From: Orobanche coerulescens | Lineage: Eukaryota > Streptophyta > Magnoliopsida > Lamiales > Orobanchaceae | DNA: 64,000 nt | Reading direction: 5' to 3' | NCBI GenBank assembly: GCA_033398695.1 | Contig: CM065801.1 | Location: forward strand, 6,200,001 to 6,264,000 | Part shown: positions 9,055-20,308 of the stretch, in pieces | How positions within the stretch are numbered: the first letter of the stretch is position 1 | How the letters are laid out: each line of letters starts with the position of its first letter | Position numbers and translations under genes: made by a program | Notes under the pieces: model-generated | What the model saw: the letters and a program-made list of their open reading frames with translations, nothing else | Told to the model about the DNA's origin: nothing | Databases searched by the model: none

Positions 9055-12010
9055 ATGACTGTCACTGATCAACCACAACAACCTTTTATCCTCCTATCCG
9101 ACAAACTCATGGCCATCCCAAACCTACACAATCTTATCCCCGTTAAACTAGACGTAGATGAAATGAATTACTCCTCACGGGTTTATTTTTTCCTCAATCT
9201 TTGTAGAGGAAACTCACTTCTAGATCATCTCTTTGACAAGAAAGATCCCGGTGCCTCCACGACCACTACCCCACCACCTGATGCCGAATGGCTCAAGATC
9301 GACACAATCATCCTATCTTGGATCTTTGTTACGGTGTCTAAAACTCTTCAACAAAGGCTCATTTTTGACAATCCCCAATCGGCTAAGCATGCATGGAACA
9401 TACTAGCTGAGATATTCCACGACAACAAACGTACCCGATCCATCGCGTTGAAGGCCGAGCTACATTCTTTAAAACTTGGGGACATGACCATAGATGCCTA
9501 CTTCCGGAAAATTGAATCCATAGCGACTATTTTGACTAGCCTTGGGTCACCTCTGAATTCGGACGACGTGGTAACATTTGCACTTGAAGGCTTACCTCCA
9601 AGGTATGATAACATAGCCACTATTATTGCTCATCGCGAACCCTTTCCATACCTTAAGAGTGTTAGGTCTATGCTCACTACGGAAGAAATGAGGTTGAAGT
9701 CGCGGGGACATGACACTATGGTTGATGCTTCGTCGTCCTCGCAAATGGTTTTGTTGGCAAATTCAGTTTCTAATCCCCGCTGCTCCTCGTCAACCATTGA
9801 AAAGATTCACAAACCATGTTTCAATTTCAATAAAGGTTCGTGTCGATTTGGATCTTCTTGCAAATTTTTGCATAACGGGGTACATGGTTTTGTTAATGCT
9901 ACACCTAGCTTGAATCATTCCCACCCCTCTCTGACCCAAATGGAAGTACAAACACTCCAAAATTTATTGGCAAAACTTGGACAGACGAGTACTCCTAATA
10001 AAACATTACCTGTTGCACTTTACACTACTTCTTATGGACTGCCCAATTACTCCGCCCATAAAACAACCCCACCAGGCTTTTCTGTTCCATCAGCCCATAT
10101 GAACATTCATCCCAACACCACATATGGACTGGCTTTTGGTCCAGGGGGTCACGATGCAACAGGGCAGCCGCAGACAGGTCAGTTATACGGGACAGGTTCA
10201 CCACTGTCCCAAAGTCAGTTTTATGCAACATGTTTGACAGGTCAGCCGGCGGGTCATCCCATCAGTCCGCTTGGTCTGTCAGGTTCACCAGGTCCGTTTC
10301 TGACAGGTTCAACGGGTCAATTCATGGGGCAGGTTCAGTCCACAACGCAACAGGTCATTGCACCTCCTATGGCAGGTCAACAGGCCATTTCACCTGGTCA
10401 GTTTTCTGCACCTGTTCAGCAGGTTTTTACAGGTTCAGCAGGCATTCCTATGGGTCAAGAAACCATTTTACCTCATGCTTTTGCAACCACAACTCTTCAG
10501 AAACCTGCCCCTAGTAATTGGGATATGGATACAGGTGCGTCATCTCACCTTAATGATTCTGTCCATAATCTTAGTGATGTTTTTAATTCGTGCATTTATT
10601 CATCGGTTGCAGTTGGTGACGGGCATACCATTCCCGTTACTAACTCAGGACATAGCATTTTGCCTACACCTTTTCGACCCCTTCATTTACATAATGTCTT
10701 AATCACCCCTAATATTGTAAAAAATTTAATTTCCGTCCGTCAGTTTGTTTGTGACAATAATTGTACCGTTGAATTTGATCCTTTTGGTTTTTCTGGTAAG
10801 GACTTTCAAACTCGTCGGGTGCTGCTCCGATGTGATAGCACTGGACCTCTGTATCCTGTTACGAAGCCCTCTCCAATTCCTCAAGTCTACATAACCAGTC
10901 AGTACACGTGGCATCAACGTCTTGGACATCTAGGAAGTGAAGTGCTACGAAGTGTCATTTCAAATAATTCCATTTCATGTAATAAGGAAAAGTCTCCCGT
11001 ACTTTGTCATGCCTGCCAGCTTGGCAAGCACGTGCGACTCCCATTTGTTAGTTCGTCTACTCTTGTTACATCTTGTTTTGACATTGTTCACTTGGATTTG
11101 TGGACATCCCCAATTCCGAGTCTTTCTGGATTTCGATATTATGTTTTATTTTTAGACCATTATTCTCAATTTGTCTGGGTTTATCCTTTAGTCCATAAAT
11201 CCGATGTTTTTTCCAAATTTCTGTTATTTCGTTCCTTCGTTAAAAATCAATTCAAGTGTGATATAAAGTCTTTTCGGTGTGACCATGGTGGTGAATTTGA
11301 TAACCACGCATTCCACAAATTATTTGTCGATAATGGCATCCAATTTAGGTTCCCATGCCCACGCACTTCTCAACAAAATGGGAAATCAGAAAGAATGATT
11401 CGTACTATAAATAACATTATTCGAACATTATTGTTTCTAGCTCACCTACCACCCAATTATTGGACTGAAGCCCTTAATATGGCCGTTCACCTATTAAATA
11501 TATTACCTTCACGTGCCATTGACAATGAAATTCCATTTACCCGTCTCTTTGGAAGTAAACCTGATTATTGCCTCCTACGTGTTTTCGGTTGTCTTTGTTA
11601 TCCTCACCTTGATACCGAAAACAAACTAGGAGCCCGTGCTACACCTTCCATATTTTTGGGACATGCATCTAATCACCGTGGTTACCGTTGCCTTGACCTA
11701 AACACAAACAAAATTATCATTTCCCGCCATGTTACATTTGATAAAACAGTTTTTCCTTTTGGCTCCATGACACCAAATGTAAGTCCCTCATATGATTTTC
11801 TGGATGACTCGTCCAATGTCATCTCCATTATAATTAAACTGTCACCCACATCCAATGATTTACCTAACCCAAACATCACCAATGAACCAAATACCACTCA
11901 CAACATCACAAAAGAACCAAGTACCCCTGCAAACAATTCATCTTCACCAATTCACACTCAAACCACCTCACCTCCAACTAATGAATCGACTAATAGACAA
12001 ATTATTCACA
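9055..12010 (+). pseudogene. Copia Gag-protease-integrase polyprotein (3' truncated)
   Basis: Open from ATG 9055 with no internal stop. Residues about 90-215 match the copia Gag (UBN2-like) region. A CCCH finger follows at Cys255, Cys263, Cys269 and His273 (spacing 7-5-3), in place of the usual CCHC knuckle. A Gly/Gln/Ser/Pro-rich linker covers about 350-480. The protease motif DTGA is at 492. The integrase zinc site uses His620, His625, Cys651 and Cys654; the catalytic triad is Asp681, Asp743 and Glu779, with 35 residues between the last two. Similarity to copia pol stops near 12010; the frame then runs by chance to 12108 into the nested element read backwards. Reverse transcriptase is absent, so the protein cannot mobilise itself. 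Confidence 0.88.
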
Positions 12011-12029
12011 TACCCACCCCCGTTTCCGT

Positions 12030-13515
12030 TGAAATGATTGTTCCTTTAGGAACCCAAATTTTCTTAATTTTTATCGTCCGTCTCGGGCTTTTGCAACTTG
12101 AAATATGATGCCCGATTTTTAAACACTTTTCGCAATGGGGTATCTTGAAATTAACGGATTCGTTTTTCAAACGAGTTTTGAATCCTAACCCCCTCTTTAT
12201 TCAAAGTAAATTTTTGAACACCAAGCATTTGTTCAAATTTCTCGTTTCCGCACGAGAATTTCTTTGTCAAAGATTTAAGCTCGGTTTGAATTTTGGCGAG
12301 ATCATCCTTCAAAATATTTTCATTTTCAATACACTTTGAATGATCGATTTCAACAAATTTTCCCTTCTCGATAATTTTGGAATTTTCAATTTCCAAGGAT
12401 TTAATTTTAGACTTAAGGGATTTGATTTCCGATAACGCATTTTGAAAATCCGTATGAAGTAATTCAAATGCATCAAAAAGTTCATCACGGGAGGATGTAC
12501 TAACCTGGCTTTCGACGTCGCTGTCGTCGAACGAACTCCGGGCCATGAGAGCGAGATTATTTTGATTGATGAATTCATCATCTTCGTCGTCATCGCTCCA
12601 TGTTGCTACGAGAACCTCCTTCTTGGGTTTGACACTACAATTTTTAGCAAAGTGGACTGGTTTACCACATAATCGACAAGAGTTGTCGAATTTCTTAGAT
12701 TCGCCCGAGATGTCTTTCTTTCTCCGGTTTAATAAGGTTTGAAACTTATTAATGTTTTTGGCATAATATGCCGATTCTTCGTCGCTTTCCTCCACCGGAA
12801 TTTCTTCTTTCTTCCTCGATATCTTAGCCTTCATGGCTAACGATCGTTCCTTCGGCTTTGGCTTGACACTTCGTGATTTTAAAACAATCTCATAATTGAT
12901 TAGTGAACCAACAAGGGCACTAAAATCGAGCGTGTTGATATCTTTAGATTCCATAATCGCGGTCACGGTGCCATCCCATTCGCTAGGTAGTGATCGTAAA
13001 ATTTTCTTAACTTTTTCACTACTAGATAATGGTTTGCCAAACGAAGCTAGTCCATTGGTGATGACCGAGAATCGGTCGAGCATATTGGTGATGGACTCGT
13101 CACCCTTCATCATGAATAACTCGTAGTCATGGAGAAGCATATTTATCTTCGTCTCCTTGACTTGAGTTGTCCCTTTTTGTGTGATTTCAAGAATTTTCCA
13201 TATTTCTTTCGCACTCTCACACGATGAGATTCGATTGACCTCTTCCGGGTTTAAGGCACAAAATAAGAGTTGAGTAGCCTTACAATTTAGATGATCATTT
13301 TTCCAATCGGCATCGTCGTATTCTTCAAAAGATTTGAGCGTACCGTCGGATTTGATTGGAACTTTTGGTCCAAGGCAAATAATCTTCCAAATCTCGATGT
13401 CATATGCTCGGATGAATATCGACATCTTCTTCTTCCACGTCAAATAATTTGAGCCATCATAGAATGGTGGTCGGTTGAGAGCAAGACCTTCGACAGGAGC
13501 AAATTGAAACGCCAT
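12030..13515 (-). pseudogene. Gag of SIRE-like copia element
   Basis: The family-like start is the Met at 13515 (the open frame extends upstream into the primer-site region). Early residues show the Gag signature YDGSNYLTWKKKM. The UBN2-type helical region follows, then the zinc knuckle CRLCGKPVHFAKNC (CCHC with 2-4-4 spacing), an acidic Asp/Glu stretch, and a C-terminal coiled coil with repeated SLKSKIKSLEIE-like heptads. A TGA or frame disturbance near 12150 ends the open frame, although recognisable downstream sequence continues to about 12030. Gag forms the particle that packages element RNA. Confidence 0.82.
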
Positions 13516-13573
13516 TGGATCTTTTTCTCCTCGGATGTTAAGCCGTGTATTGGAGTACCGCTCCGATACCAAT

Positions 13574-14611
13574 TGTTGGGTGGTCGGATATTGCGCCGTG
13601 TTGCGGAAGCGTAAATAAAATTGCGGAAAATAAATGACGCACGGATTTATAGAGGTTCGGCTATAAACGAGCCTACGTCCTCTCTAGGTATCTTTTTCTA
13701 TAGGATCAAGATAAAAACCTCTACGCCTCTCTTCTATCGGTCGAGGTATAACCGTTACAATCACGTCTTCTATTGGTCCGTGATAAACCACTCGTACTTG
13801 TCTTTGTGTCGGTCCAAGTTAAACCGTTTTCCTTTTCGTAGGACAAGGAATCAACCTCTCTAGCTTTCTATGGGTACTAGATAAACCTCACTTAGATAGC
13901 GATTGTGATTCTAATAATGCCGGATCCTCGATCCTAATAACACCGAATCCAATCGTATCTTTTCTTTTACCACTCGTGTATGATTTTGTGTATAACACTC
14001 AATCACTCAATGTAAGCTCAATATTACAACAACAATATAATGAATATCAATCTCTGATCAAGGTATAGAATGCTTGAAGTTGTTGTACTTGATCAATACC
14101 ATAAGCATGGTATTTATAGGCTCCATCATCAAACTAGCCGTTAGCTGCCAGGACCTTCATTACATACGCTATATTCTCTCCATTACGTACGTAATCCCTT
14201 TTACGTACGTTAAACTTGAATGGTTACATACGTTAGCCTCTTCACAAAACAGTCCAGGGAGTTCCGTCATTTTGGGTTACGTACGTTATCATTTCCTTCG
14301 TTACGTACGTTAACATTACGTCACTGCTGACGTCATATATCCGTTGCATGCTTTTCTGACTTTGACTCCTCCAACGTTCACTTGGTTTGAACTACATTAC
14401 GTACGTTATATTAATTCCATTACGTACGTAAGGCTGCTTCATTTACGTATGTTAATCATGCTGAGTTACGTACGTTAAGCTTGTGCAGAACACTATTTTC
14501 CAGCTTCGTTTTCTTCGATTCTTGGCTTCGCCTCTTCGTTGTTTTGTTTTGCTTATCAACATTAATCATCAAAACATTATTAATTTATGTATGGAACAAA
14601 ATGTTCCAACA
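13574..14611 (-). repeat. LTR of SIRE-like copia element (1038 bp)
   Basis: Plus-strand limits are TGTTGGGTGG and GTTCCAACA, with the primer site outside the left limit. No second copy exists in the window. It contains an array of ACGT palindromes at 14183-14478. Confidence 0.8.
14183..14478. repeat. Cluster of TTACGTACGTTA palindromes in an LTR
   Basis: Ten copies of TTACGTACGT(T/A)A or one-base variants are centred near 14188, 14206, 14229, 14282, 14306, 14402, 14425, 14448 and 14472, with a weaker one near 14166. A TGACGTCA octamer lies near 14328. ACGT cores are bZIP-type sites and GTAC cores are SPL/copper-response sites in plants; a regulatory role is an inference. Confidence 0.8.
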
Positions 14612-14669
14612 CTATTGAGATCCTAGAGCGTGCTCACATGATTGGTTGTAATCCCAGTAGGACTCCTGT
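14612..14669 (+). pseudogene. Copia pol fragment (end of RT domain)
   Basis: This short piece reads ILERAHMIGCNPSRTPV, the segment between RT and RNase H in copia pol. It continues after the next insertion with DTESKLG at 22091, showing that both pieces belong to one interrupted gene. Confidence 0.85.
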
Positions 14670-15816
14670 TGTTGGCCACTTAAGTATACTGGATACAGTT
14701 TGGAAAATAGTTTAAACAACAAACTGTACGGAATCTAAATCTGAGTGCGTAGCGGAAGTCTTGGATACAGTAGGTTGCTATGGATACAGCAACTAAGTGT
14801 ATGGTGTGTACTTAATATATCACAGTTATTTTAAAACAGTAAAAGCTGAAGGTAAATAACACAGTAATTAAAGTGGTTCGAGGTAAACCCCTCTACGTCC
14901 ACTGGTCCTCCACACAGGAGTAAAAAGTTTATTATAATTACTGCGTACACAACTACGTAATTATAAACAAACCTATCCTTGTATCGTTCACACAGATTGA
15001 TACAAAGAATGTCACTTTCAACCGTTCACACAGATTGGTTAAAGCTTCCTTCTTGACTAGCTTCTTCACACACAGTTCCAAAGCTTCGTCCTTATTCGTC
15101 CCACACAGGTCAGAATAACTTGTTGAGTTCACACAGAGCTCGGTTTTTACACAAAGGTAAAAGGTAGGTAACCAGGTAAGAACAGCAGCTTTGAAGTTCT
15201 TCAGCTGATGATGGCTTTTCTTGGTGTTGAGCACTGTATATCTCTTTCGTTCTTAATTGCAGTATGCTTTGGAGATATGTTTGCTCTGATGATAACTTTT
15301 GATAGCTTGAATGTTAGGTTACTTGGGTGTCACTGATCTTCAATGTCTTCATAGGATATATATAGTCTCTGAAGAAAGTATCCGTTGAGATATATCCGTT
15401 TGAATAAGATTGCGTTCCAACGGGATTAAGACATGATCCGGATTTCGCGGGATTCTGAAGATCTGAAGACTGGCAGTATTTAAATACTTTATCCTTGAGT
15501 ATTTAAATACTTCTTTGTTCAACGGGTCTTGACTTGTGTTCCTTCTTGTCCTTTTGTGAACTGTATGGAAGATAACTGTATTTTGATCATCGAGACAGTT
15601 TCCATACTTGGTCTTTTACAAGTCTTCTTGCTGTACTGACGAGCTTCACTTATGCTGATTCGAGGCAGGTCTTCGATACCGGATAAAGCCTTAAAGCCTC
15701 GATACAGTTTCCTTTACTGTATTTGGCATATATGTCAAAACCTTCTTTATGACATTCGATACAGGGATTCGAGTATCCCGGCTGTTTCGATACAGGGTGT
15801 TTTGTTTTTCCCAACA
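14670..15816 (-). repeat. 3' LTR of the 967-codon-ORF element
   Basis: TGTTGGCCACTTAAG to TTTTTCCCAACA on the plus strand, followed by the polypurine tract (complement) at 15817-15830. GATACAG words recur throughout. Confidence 0.9.
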
Positions 15817-15830
15817 ATTTCCCCCTTTTT

Positions 15831-16512
15831 GACAATTTGCCAAGACTAACTTACTTAACTCTTTCGAGTCTTCTTGATGATGCCAAAACCTTCTTCATGA
15901 GGCGATCTTCTTTGATGACTTCTGGCAGATTTCTTGGTCTTTTGTCAAAGGTCTGACTTAGTGACTTAGTCTACAATAATGAACTGCTCGCAGGCAAGTT
16001 CGATACAGTTTACAACTTAAGCCTATGATTGGTGCGCAGGCACAATCTTACACTGTATTCTAAGTTTACAACTGAAATTATGAACTGTTCGTAGACTAGT
16101 TCGTACAGCTTATTAATCAAGTTTATCTAACTTGAGATTCCTATCAAACAAATTTTAAGTAATCATACATTAACACAGTAGATTACGAGTTGTAATCTTT
16201 CAAGACAAACAAACGTTTTTATTGATATTCAAAATGATTGAGTACAGAGTTTGTTGTTTCGAATAGAAATTACAAAAACAAAAATAATAAACATAAATTT
16301 CATCTCCTCATCTATAATCCGCATGCCTCCATGGTCTTTTTCCTGGTTCGTTCTCGGTGCTGCGCCACCAGTTTTGAAGAGAATCATTGCCTCGATCTTG
16401 GTATATCGCTCTTCCTTCATATGAACGATCAAAGGCAAGTATCCAATCTTCTGGATGGGTGACCCGATCTCCTCTTCTATGTTTGGATTTTATTTCGATT
16501 TGGAGAGGGAGT
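15831..16512. other. 3' untranslated interior of the element
   Basis: No supported gene. Short duplicated phrases such as TGAACTG(C/T)TCG(C/T)AG (about 15980 and 16083) are seen. Confidence 0.5.
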
Positions 16513-19416
16513 TTACCTTCTTCTAGCATCTTCGTAAACTTCTGCCGCTTCCGCTAACGTTTTATAACTCTTGAAGATGGCGGATTCCCTGATGAGTTTG
16601 ACAAAGTATCTCATCAGTTCGTTCTTCCTCCAGTTCTTCACTTCGTCGGCAGTTGGGTTGCGGTTGGTCGGCAGACGAATTTCCGAAGGTCTTTGAATAA
16701 GAGTTTGCCAAGGGACATTGGGGTCATGGAATTCCGGTCTGGAGCCTGAAATTTTAAAGCTTTGGGATTGAGGTGCTAGCTTGTTCAATTCGGCGGTAAT
16801 CTTGCTACGAGCGACCTCAAATTCCCTTTCTTGTTGCAGCCTTATTCTCCTAGCAGCTTCTCGTGCCTCTTCCCCCTTTTTGGCTTCATCAAGACTTTGC
16901 AGGATTTCAAGAGCAGCGTCCTGTTTGGTCTCGATGCTGGTCATTCTTTCAACAAGGGAGGAAAGAGTCTGCGACATTTCTTTAATGCATTTGTCGTGAG
17001 CACGCAGTTGAGAGCTGTTCTCAATCATTGCACAAGCGGTCTTGGCTTCAGCTATCCTTGTCTTTGAAGCTTCCTCCTTCAGCAGTTGCTCCTGCTTCTC
17101 TTCCATGATCTTCAAGGCTTGCTTGAAAACTTCTGGCAAAAGAATGAATGCGTCGACAACTCGAGATACTTCGTGTTGAAGAGTGGTCATTTCTTCGACG
17201 GCAGAGGTATGCATCCAATTCAGTGCCTTTTCAACGGAAGATAAAGCATTTACTGCATCTTGGATAAATACAGTCTGAAGGCCAAGAGCTCGCAGGCGCT
17301 CTTTTCGTGCAGTAGAGATCGGAGAGTCTGGTTCGGCAAGGTCTGCAGCGCCGTTCAGCCTTCTTACATTCACGGATGGACGTGAAGTAAGTTGGACATC
17401 CTCAGGTTCGGTACCGTCCTCGGATTCCATTATTGAAGGGGCGGGAGCAGCTTCCTGTGGTTCGGCGACAGTTGGTGGTGAAGCTTCCTGTTGCGAAGGT
17501 TCTTCAGCAATCATGGATGCAGGAGGGACTGAATCCTCCTGTTGGCTTTCAGGAATAGCTTCTTGTTCGGTCGCAGCAGGCTCGGGTGCCTGTTCCAAAA
17601 TTTCTTGAATTTCCTCGACTGGAGGGACTGATTCCTCTTGGTCGGGAATGTTCTCGGGCTGTGGCGAAGGGGGATTGGCTTGGGTAGAAGGCCCTTCGTC
17701 ATTTCTGGGTGGAGAGGCGTCTCGAGCTTCAGCCTCTTCACGGCTCATTCTTAGACCTGCTTGTAGAGCATCGTCGTCTTCGTCTGAGTCATGATCGTCG
17801 TCATCTTTTGGATTAATGGGAGAATCATCTGACTTCTTCTTTCCTTTCCTCCTGGCGTCAGATTTGTGCAGCAGGTGGCTTTCAATTAGATCCTTGCAAG
17901 AGGCGTTGTCCCATCGAAGCAGGGCCTCAATTTCAGTTGAGTCTGTTACTTCGGAGACGAATCTCTCTTCGTGGTTCCACTCGCTCCAGCTGTACAGTGT
18001 ATCGTACGGAGCTAACCTATAGCCTTTCCATTGCAGGAATCTTTCGAACGCGTGCTCAATTTGAACCGAAAGAAGTGTTTGATTTATGATCGAGTCAGGG
18101 GAGGGACTTCGAATAACGTCTGTAGACGCTGTTTCGAGGGATTCCTGTACAGGTATGGGATCCTGTACGGAAGATGGACTCCTTGTAGGGGATGGTGCCC
18201 TTAAGGAAATTGGATCCTGTACGGGTGTGGGATCCCGCAGAGGAGAAGTAGCTTTTGGCTCCGATTGGACAGCCGACTCGCTAAAGTCTTGAGCGTTGGC
18301 AGATGTCTCTATATCCGTCGTAGCCGCCAAAGGCTCGGGATCTACTGTCGATGCAGTAGGAGACACCTCTTCCACAGGGGTTGGGCCCTGGGGTTCTTCA
18401 TCAGTGGGTTGCGCCACGGGGGAGACATCCTTGGAGTGCTTGGCAGATTTGATTTTTGAAAGCCTCCTGAGTCTCTTCTTGGACTTCTCACCAGCAGAGT
18501 GTTTCTTGCTGTGAGATCGCTTTCGCTTCTTCTTTGAAGATTCCATTTCTGGCACCTTCACGGTTTCATCTCTTGGGTTGGCAGAAATTGGCATGTGCCT
18601 GGTTCTCGGATGGTTGCAATGCATGGTGCTCTGGTTATACGCAGAAGGTTTGACACCTCCTAAGTATATCCTCGAGCTGTTCTTCTTGGCATCGGCGGAT
18701 TGCGTCAGTCCGCACTTCGTCAGAATGTAGTTCAGCATTAAACCAAAGGATTTCTTTTGGGTGGCAGGTTTGCACACCTCTTCTTGAAGACGTTTCAGAA
18801 TTATTTGGCACCAATTGACCTTTTCACAGGTCAAAATAGCTACCATCATTCTGAACCTTAAGTTCGTGCACATCTCGAACGCACCGGTTCGGTTTTCAAT
18901 GATCCTGGAGCAAAAGTCATGAAGATAGACAAAATGAAGAAGAAAATTTTTCTTGTGACAAGTAGTTGTCACCATATCAACCACTTTGGACCCTGTAAAT
19001 AGTCCATAAAACTTGGTAATGAGCTCGTGAGACCCGAACGTCTCAAGTTGGTCCATGGTCAGACCATCGGCGGGCAGCCTGTAGATTCTCTGAAGTAGAT
19101 CGCGATTGATACAGATTTCCACTCCCTGGACTATTGCAGTGATGTCAGCAACATGTCCTCCCTGGTCCAGTGACAGAAAACGGACGGCGGCATTGAGGTA
19201 GAATTCCTCAACCAGATGGGCGTCGTATTTGTCGGCGGTTTTGCTCCCAAGGCGATAGAGGCCTTGTTGTTCAAGACGAGTAATGATATACTCCATCGGT
19301 TCTGAGTCGTTGGTTTCCGAGAGAATACGCTCGATGATGACAGGTTTGGAGAAGATCCGGCCATCAATGATGTTGGAGGATTTCTTCAGAACAGGGGAAG
19401 AAGATTGACCAGCCAT
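16513..19416 (-). CDS. Large retroelement protein, 967 residues, post-pol position
   Basis: One uninterrupted frame from ATG 19416 to 16513. Residues about 30-240 form a folded, mostly helical region with GLTMDQLETFGSHELITKFYG and LHFVYLHDFCSRI, resembling the region annotated as 'putative plant transposon protein' in many plant retroelements. A strongly basic patch (KKKRKRSHSKKH) at about 292-325 could be a nuclear-localisation signal. A long Pro/Ser/Glu-rich linker with repeated QDPI-PVQ-like phrases covers about 330-430, an acidic region follows, and a coiled coil rich in Glu/Lys/Gln covers about 760-890. I see no signal peptide or clear membrane segment, so an envelope role is not supported by sequence. 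Preservation of 967 codons in an otherwise gutted element suggests recent activity or selection. Function unknown. Confidence 0.8.
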   Translation of the reverse strand: MAGQSSSPVLKKSSNIIDGRIFSKPVIIERILSETNDSEPMEYIITRLEQQGLYRLGSKTADKYDAHLVEEFYLNAAVRFLSLDQGGHVADITAIVQGVEICINRDLLQRIYRLPADGLTMDQLETFGSHELITKFYGLFTGSKVVDMVTTTCHKKNFLLHFVYLHDFCSRIIENRTGAFEMCTNLRFRMMVAILTCEKVNWCQIILKRLQEEVCKPATQKKSFGLMLNYILTKCGLTQSADAKKNSSRIYLGGVKPSAYNQSTMHCNHPRTRHMPISANPRDETVKVPEMESSKKKRKRSHSKKHSAGEKSKKRLRRLSKIKSAKHSKDVSPVAQPTDEEPQGPTPVEEVSPTASTVDPEPLAATTDIETSANAQDFSESAVQSEPKATSPLRDPTPVQDPISLRAPSPTRSPSSVQDPIPVQESLETASTDVIRSPSPDSIINQTLLSVQIEHAFERFLQWKGYRLAPYDTLYSWSEWNHEERFVSEVTDSTEIEALLRWDNASCKDLIESHLLHKSDARRKGKKKSDDSPINPKDDDDHDSDEDDDALQAGLRMSREEAEARDASPPRNDEGPSTQANPPSPQPENIPDQEESVPPVEEIQEILEQAPEPAATEQEAIPESQQEDSVPPASMIAEEPSQQEASPPTVAEPQEAAPAPSIMESEDGTEPEDVQLTSRPSVNVRRLNGAADLAEPDSPISTARKERLRALGLQTVFIQDAVNALSSVEKALNWMHTSAVEEMTTLQHEVSRVVDAFILLPEVFKQALKIMEEKQEQLLKEEASKTRIAEAKTACAMIENSSQLRAHDKCIKEMSQTLSSLVERMTSIETKQDAALEILQSLDEAKKGEEAREAARRIRLQQEREFEVARSKITAELNKLAPQSQSFKISGSRPEFHDPNVPWQTLIQRPSEIRLPTNRNPTADEVKNWRKNELMRYFVKLIRESAIFKSYKTLAEAAEVYEDARRR

Positions 19417-20181
19417 TGAAGTTTTCTTAAGAAGTAGGGTGCAAGAAAACAGTCGAATTATGCAGTGAATATGAAGAAAATATGTAGGCTGTTTGCTTGA
19501 GAACTCTTGTAATTGCAGAAAGCGTAAAGAGTCTCTAATGGCAGATACAGTCCTTTTATACTTGGGCGGCGAAATAGGGTTTTGCAGAGTACGAATGGTC
19601 AGATTTTAAGGGATGGGAACCGGTTTTGAAATCAACGGTCAAGATGGATTGAGTGTAACTGGTACGCTAATCCATTAAACGGTTTTAAAATACAGCGGGT
19701 CCCACTTCTGACATAGGTTGATACCCTAATTGCCTAAAACGGCGGTTTAAAAATAATAAACAATTTGAAAACATCGCGGCTTTTGAGATTCGATTGTCGG
19801 ATGTCGTGTAAGGCATTTAATGAACATGACGTTTGACATAAAAACAGGGCACGTGGACAAAAATTATTTTAAAAGGAAATAATATTATATTATATCTTGA
19901 ATCGAAATCCTATAGCATGTCTTTGTTCTCGCGTCGTCTGACGTTCCCCCTTAAAAGGTACTATTAGGTTTTGAATTCCATACGAGAATATTTGGATTAA
20001 TCTTTGTATTCATGAGTCCTACAAGATTCCCCCTTAATTATTGCACACACCAGTGTAGGATTCATATGCCTTCGTTCGCTCTGATCTTGTATTGATGATT
20101 AAGTGTACGGATAATTAATGTTGAATCTGTATTCACGGGTCTTCTGACATTCCCCCTCAATTGTTGAGTAAAAACAGTAAA
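19417..20181. other. Interval between RNase H remnant and the 967-codon ORF
   Basis: No gene is supported. CCCCCTTAA-like tracts (polypurine on the minus strand) lie at about 19945, 20029 and 20152. The start of the long-ORF transcript probably lies here, but no promoter can be assigned with confidence. Confidence 0.45.
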
Positions 20182-20308
20182 TTACTTACAGGAGTCCAGG
20201 CAGTAGTATTCCCAGTGCATTACGAGCATGTTGAATCTTGCTGTGTCGAGAGGTTTGGTGAAGATGTCGGCCAGCTGAACGTCTGTATGATGATACCTGA
20301 GAATGATG
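20182..20308 (-). pseudogene. Copia RNase H C-terminal remnant
   Basis: The minus-strand frame reads RYHHTDVQLADIFTKPLDTARFNMLV and stops at 20182. The QLADIFTKPL motif is diagnostic of the end of copia pol. It shows that this element once encoded pol and that the 967-codon ORF lay downstream of it. Confidence 0.85.

Larger units (their letters stand above)
12010..14611 (-). mobile_element. Truncated SIRE/Tork-like copia insertion (gag plus 5' LTR)
   Basis: On the minus strand the order is LTR (14611-13574), primer site TGGTATCGGAG (13571-13561), gag (from 13515), and a stretch ending with a KKIWVPKGT-like motif (about 12065-12040), typical of the protease-proximal part of such elements. The rest of pol and the second LTR are missing, and the host copia also lacks its reverse transcriptase here. 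One deletion removing both is the simplest explanation. Confidence 0.8.

Noticed and set aside
14183..14478. CRISPR-like spaced repeats
   Set aside because: Units are 12-bp palindromes with irregular spacing inside a plant LTR; no spacers of constant length and the host is a eukaryote.
16513..19416. Envelope protein call for the 967-codon ORF
   Set aside because: Position fits, but no signal peptide, membrane segment or cleavage site is visible.
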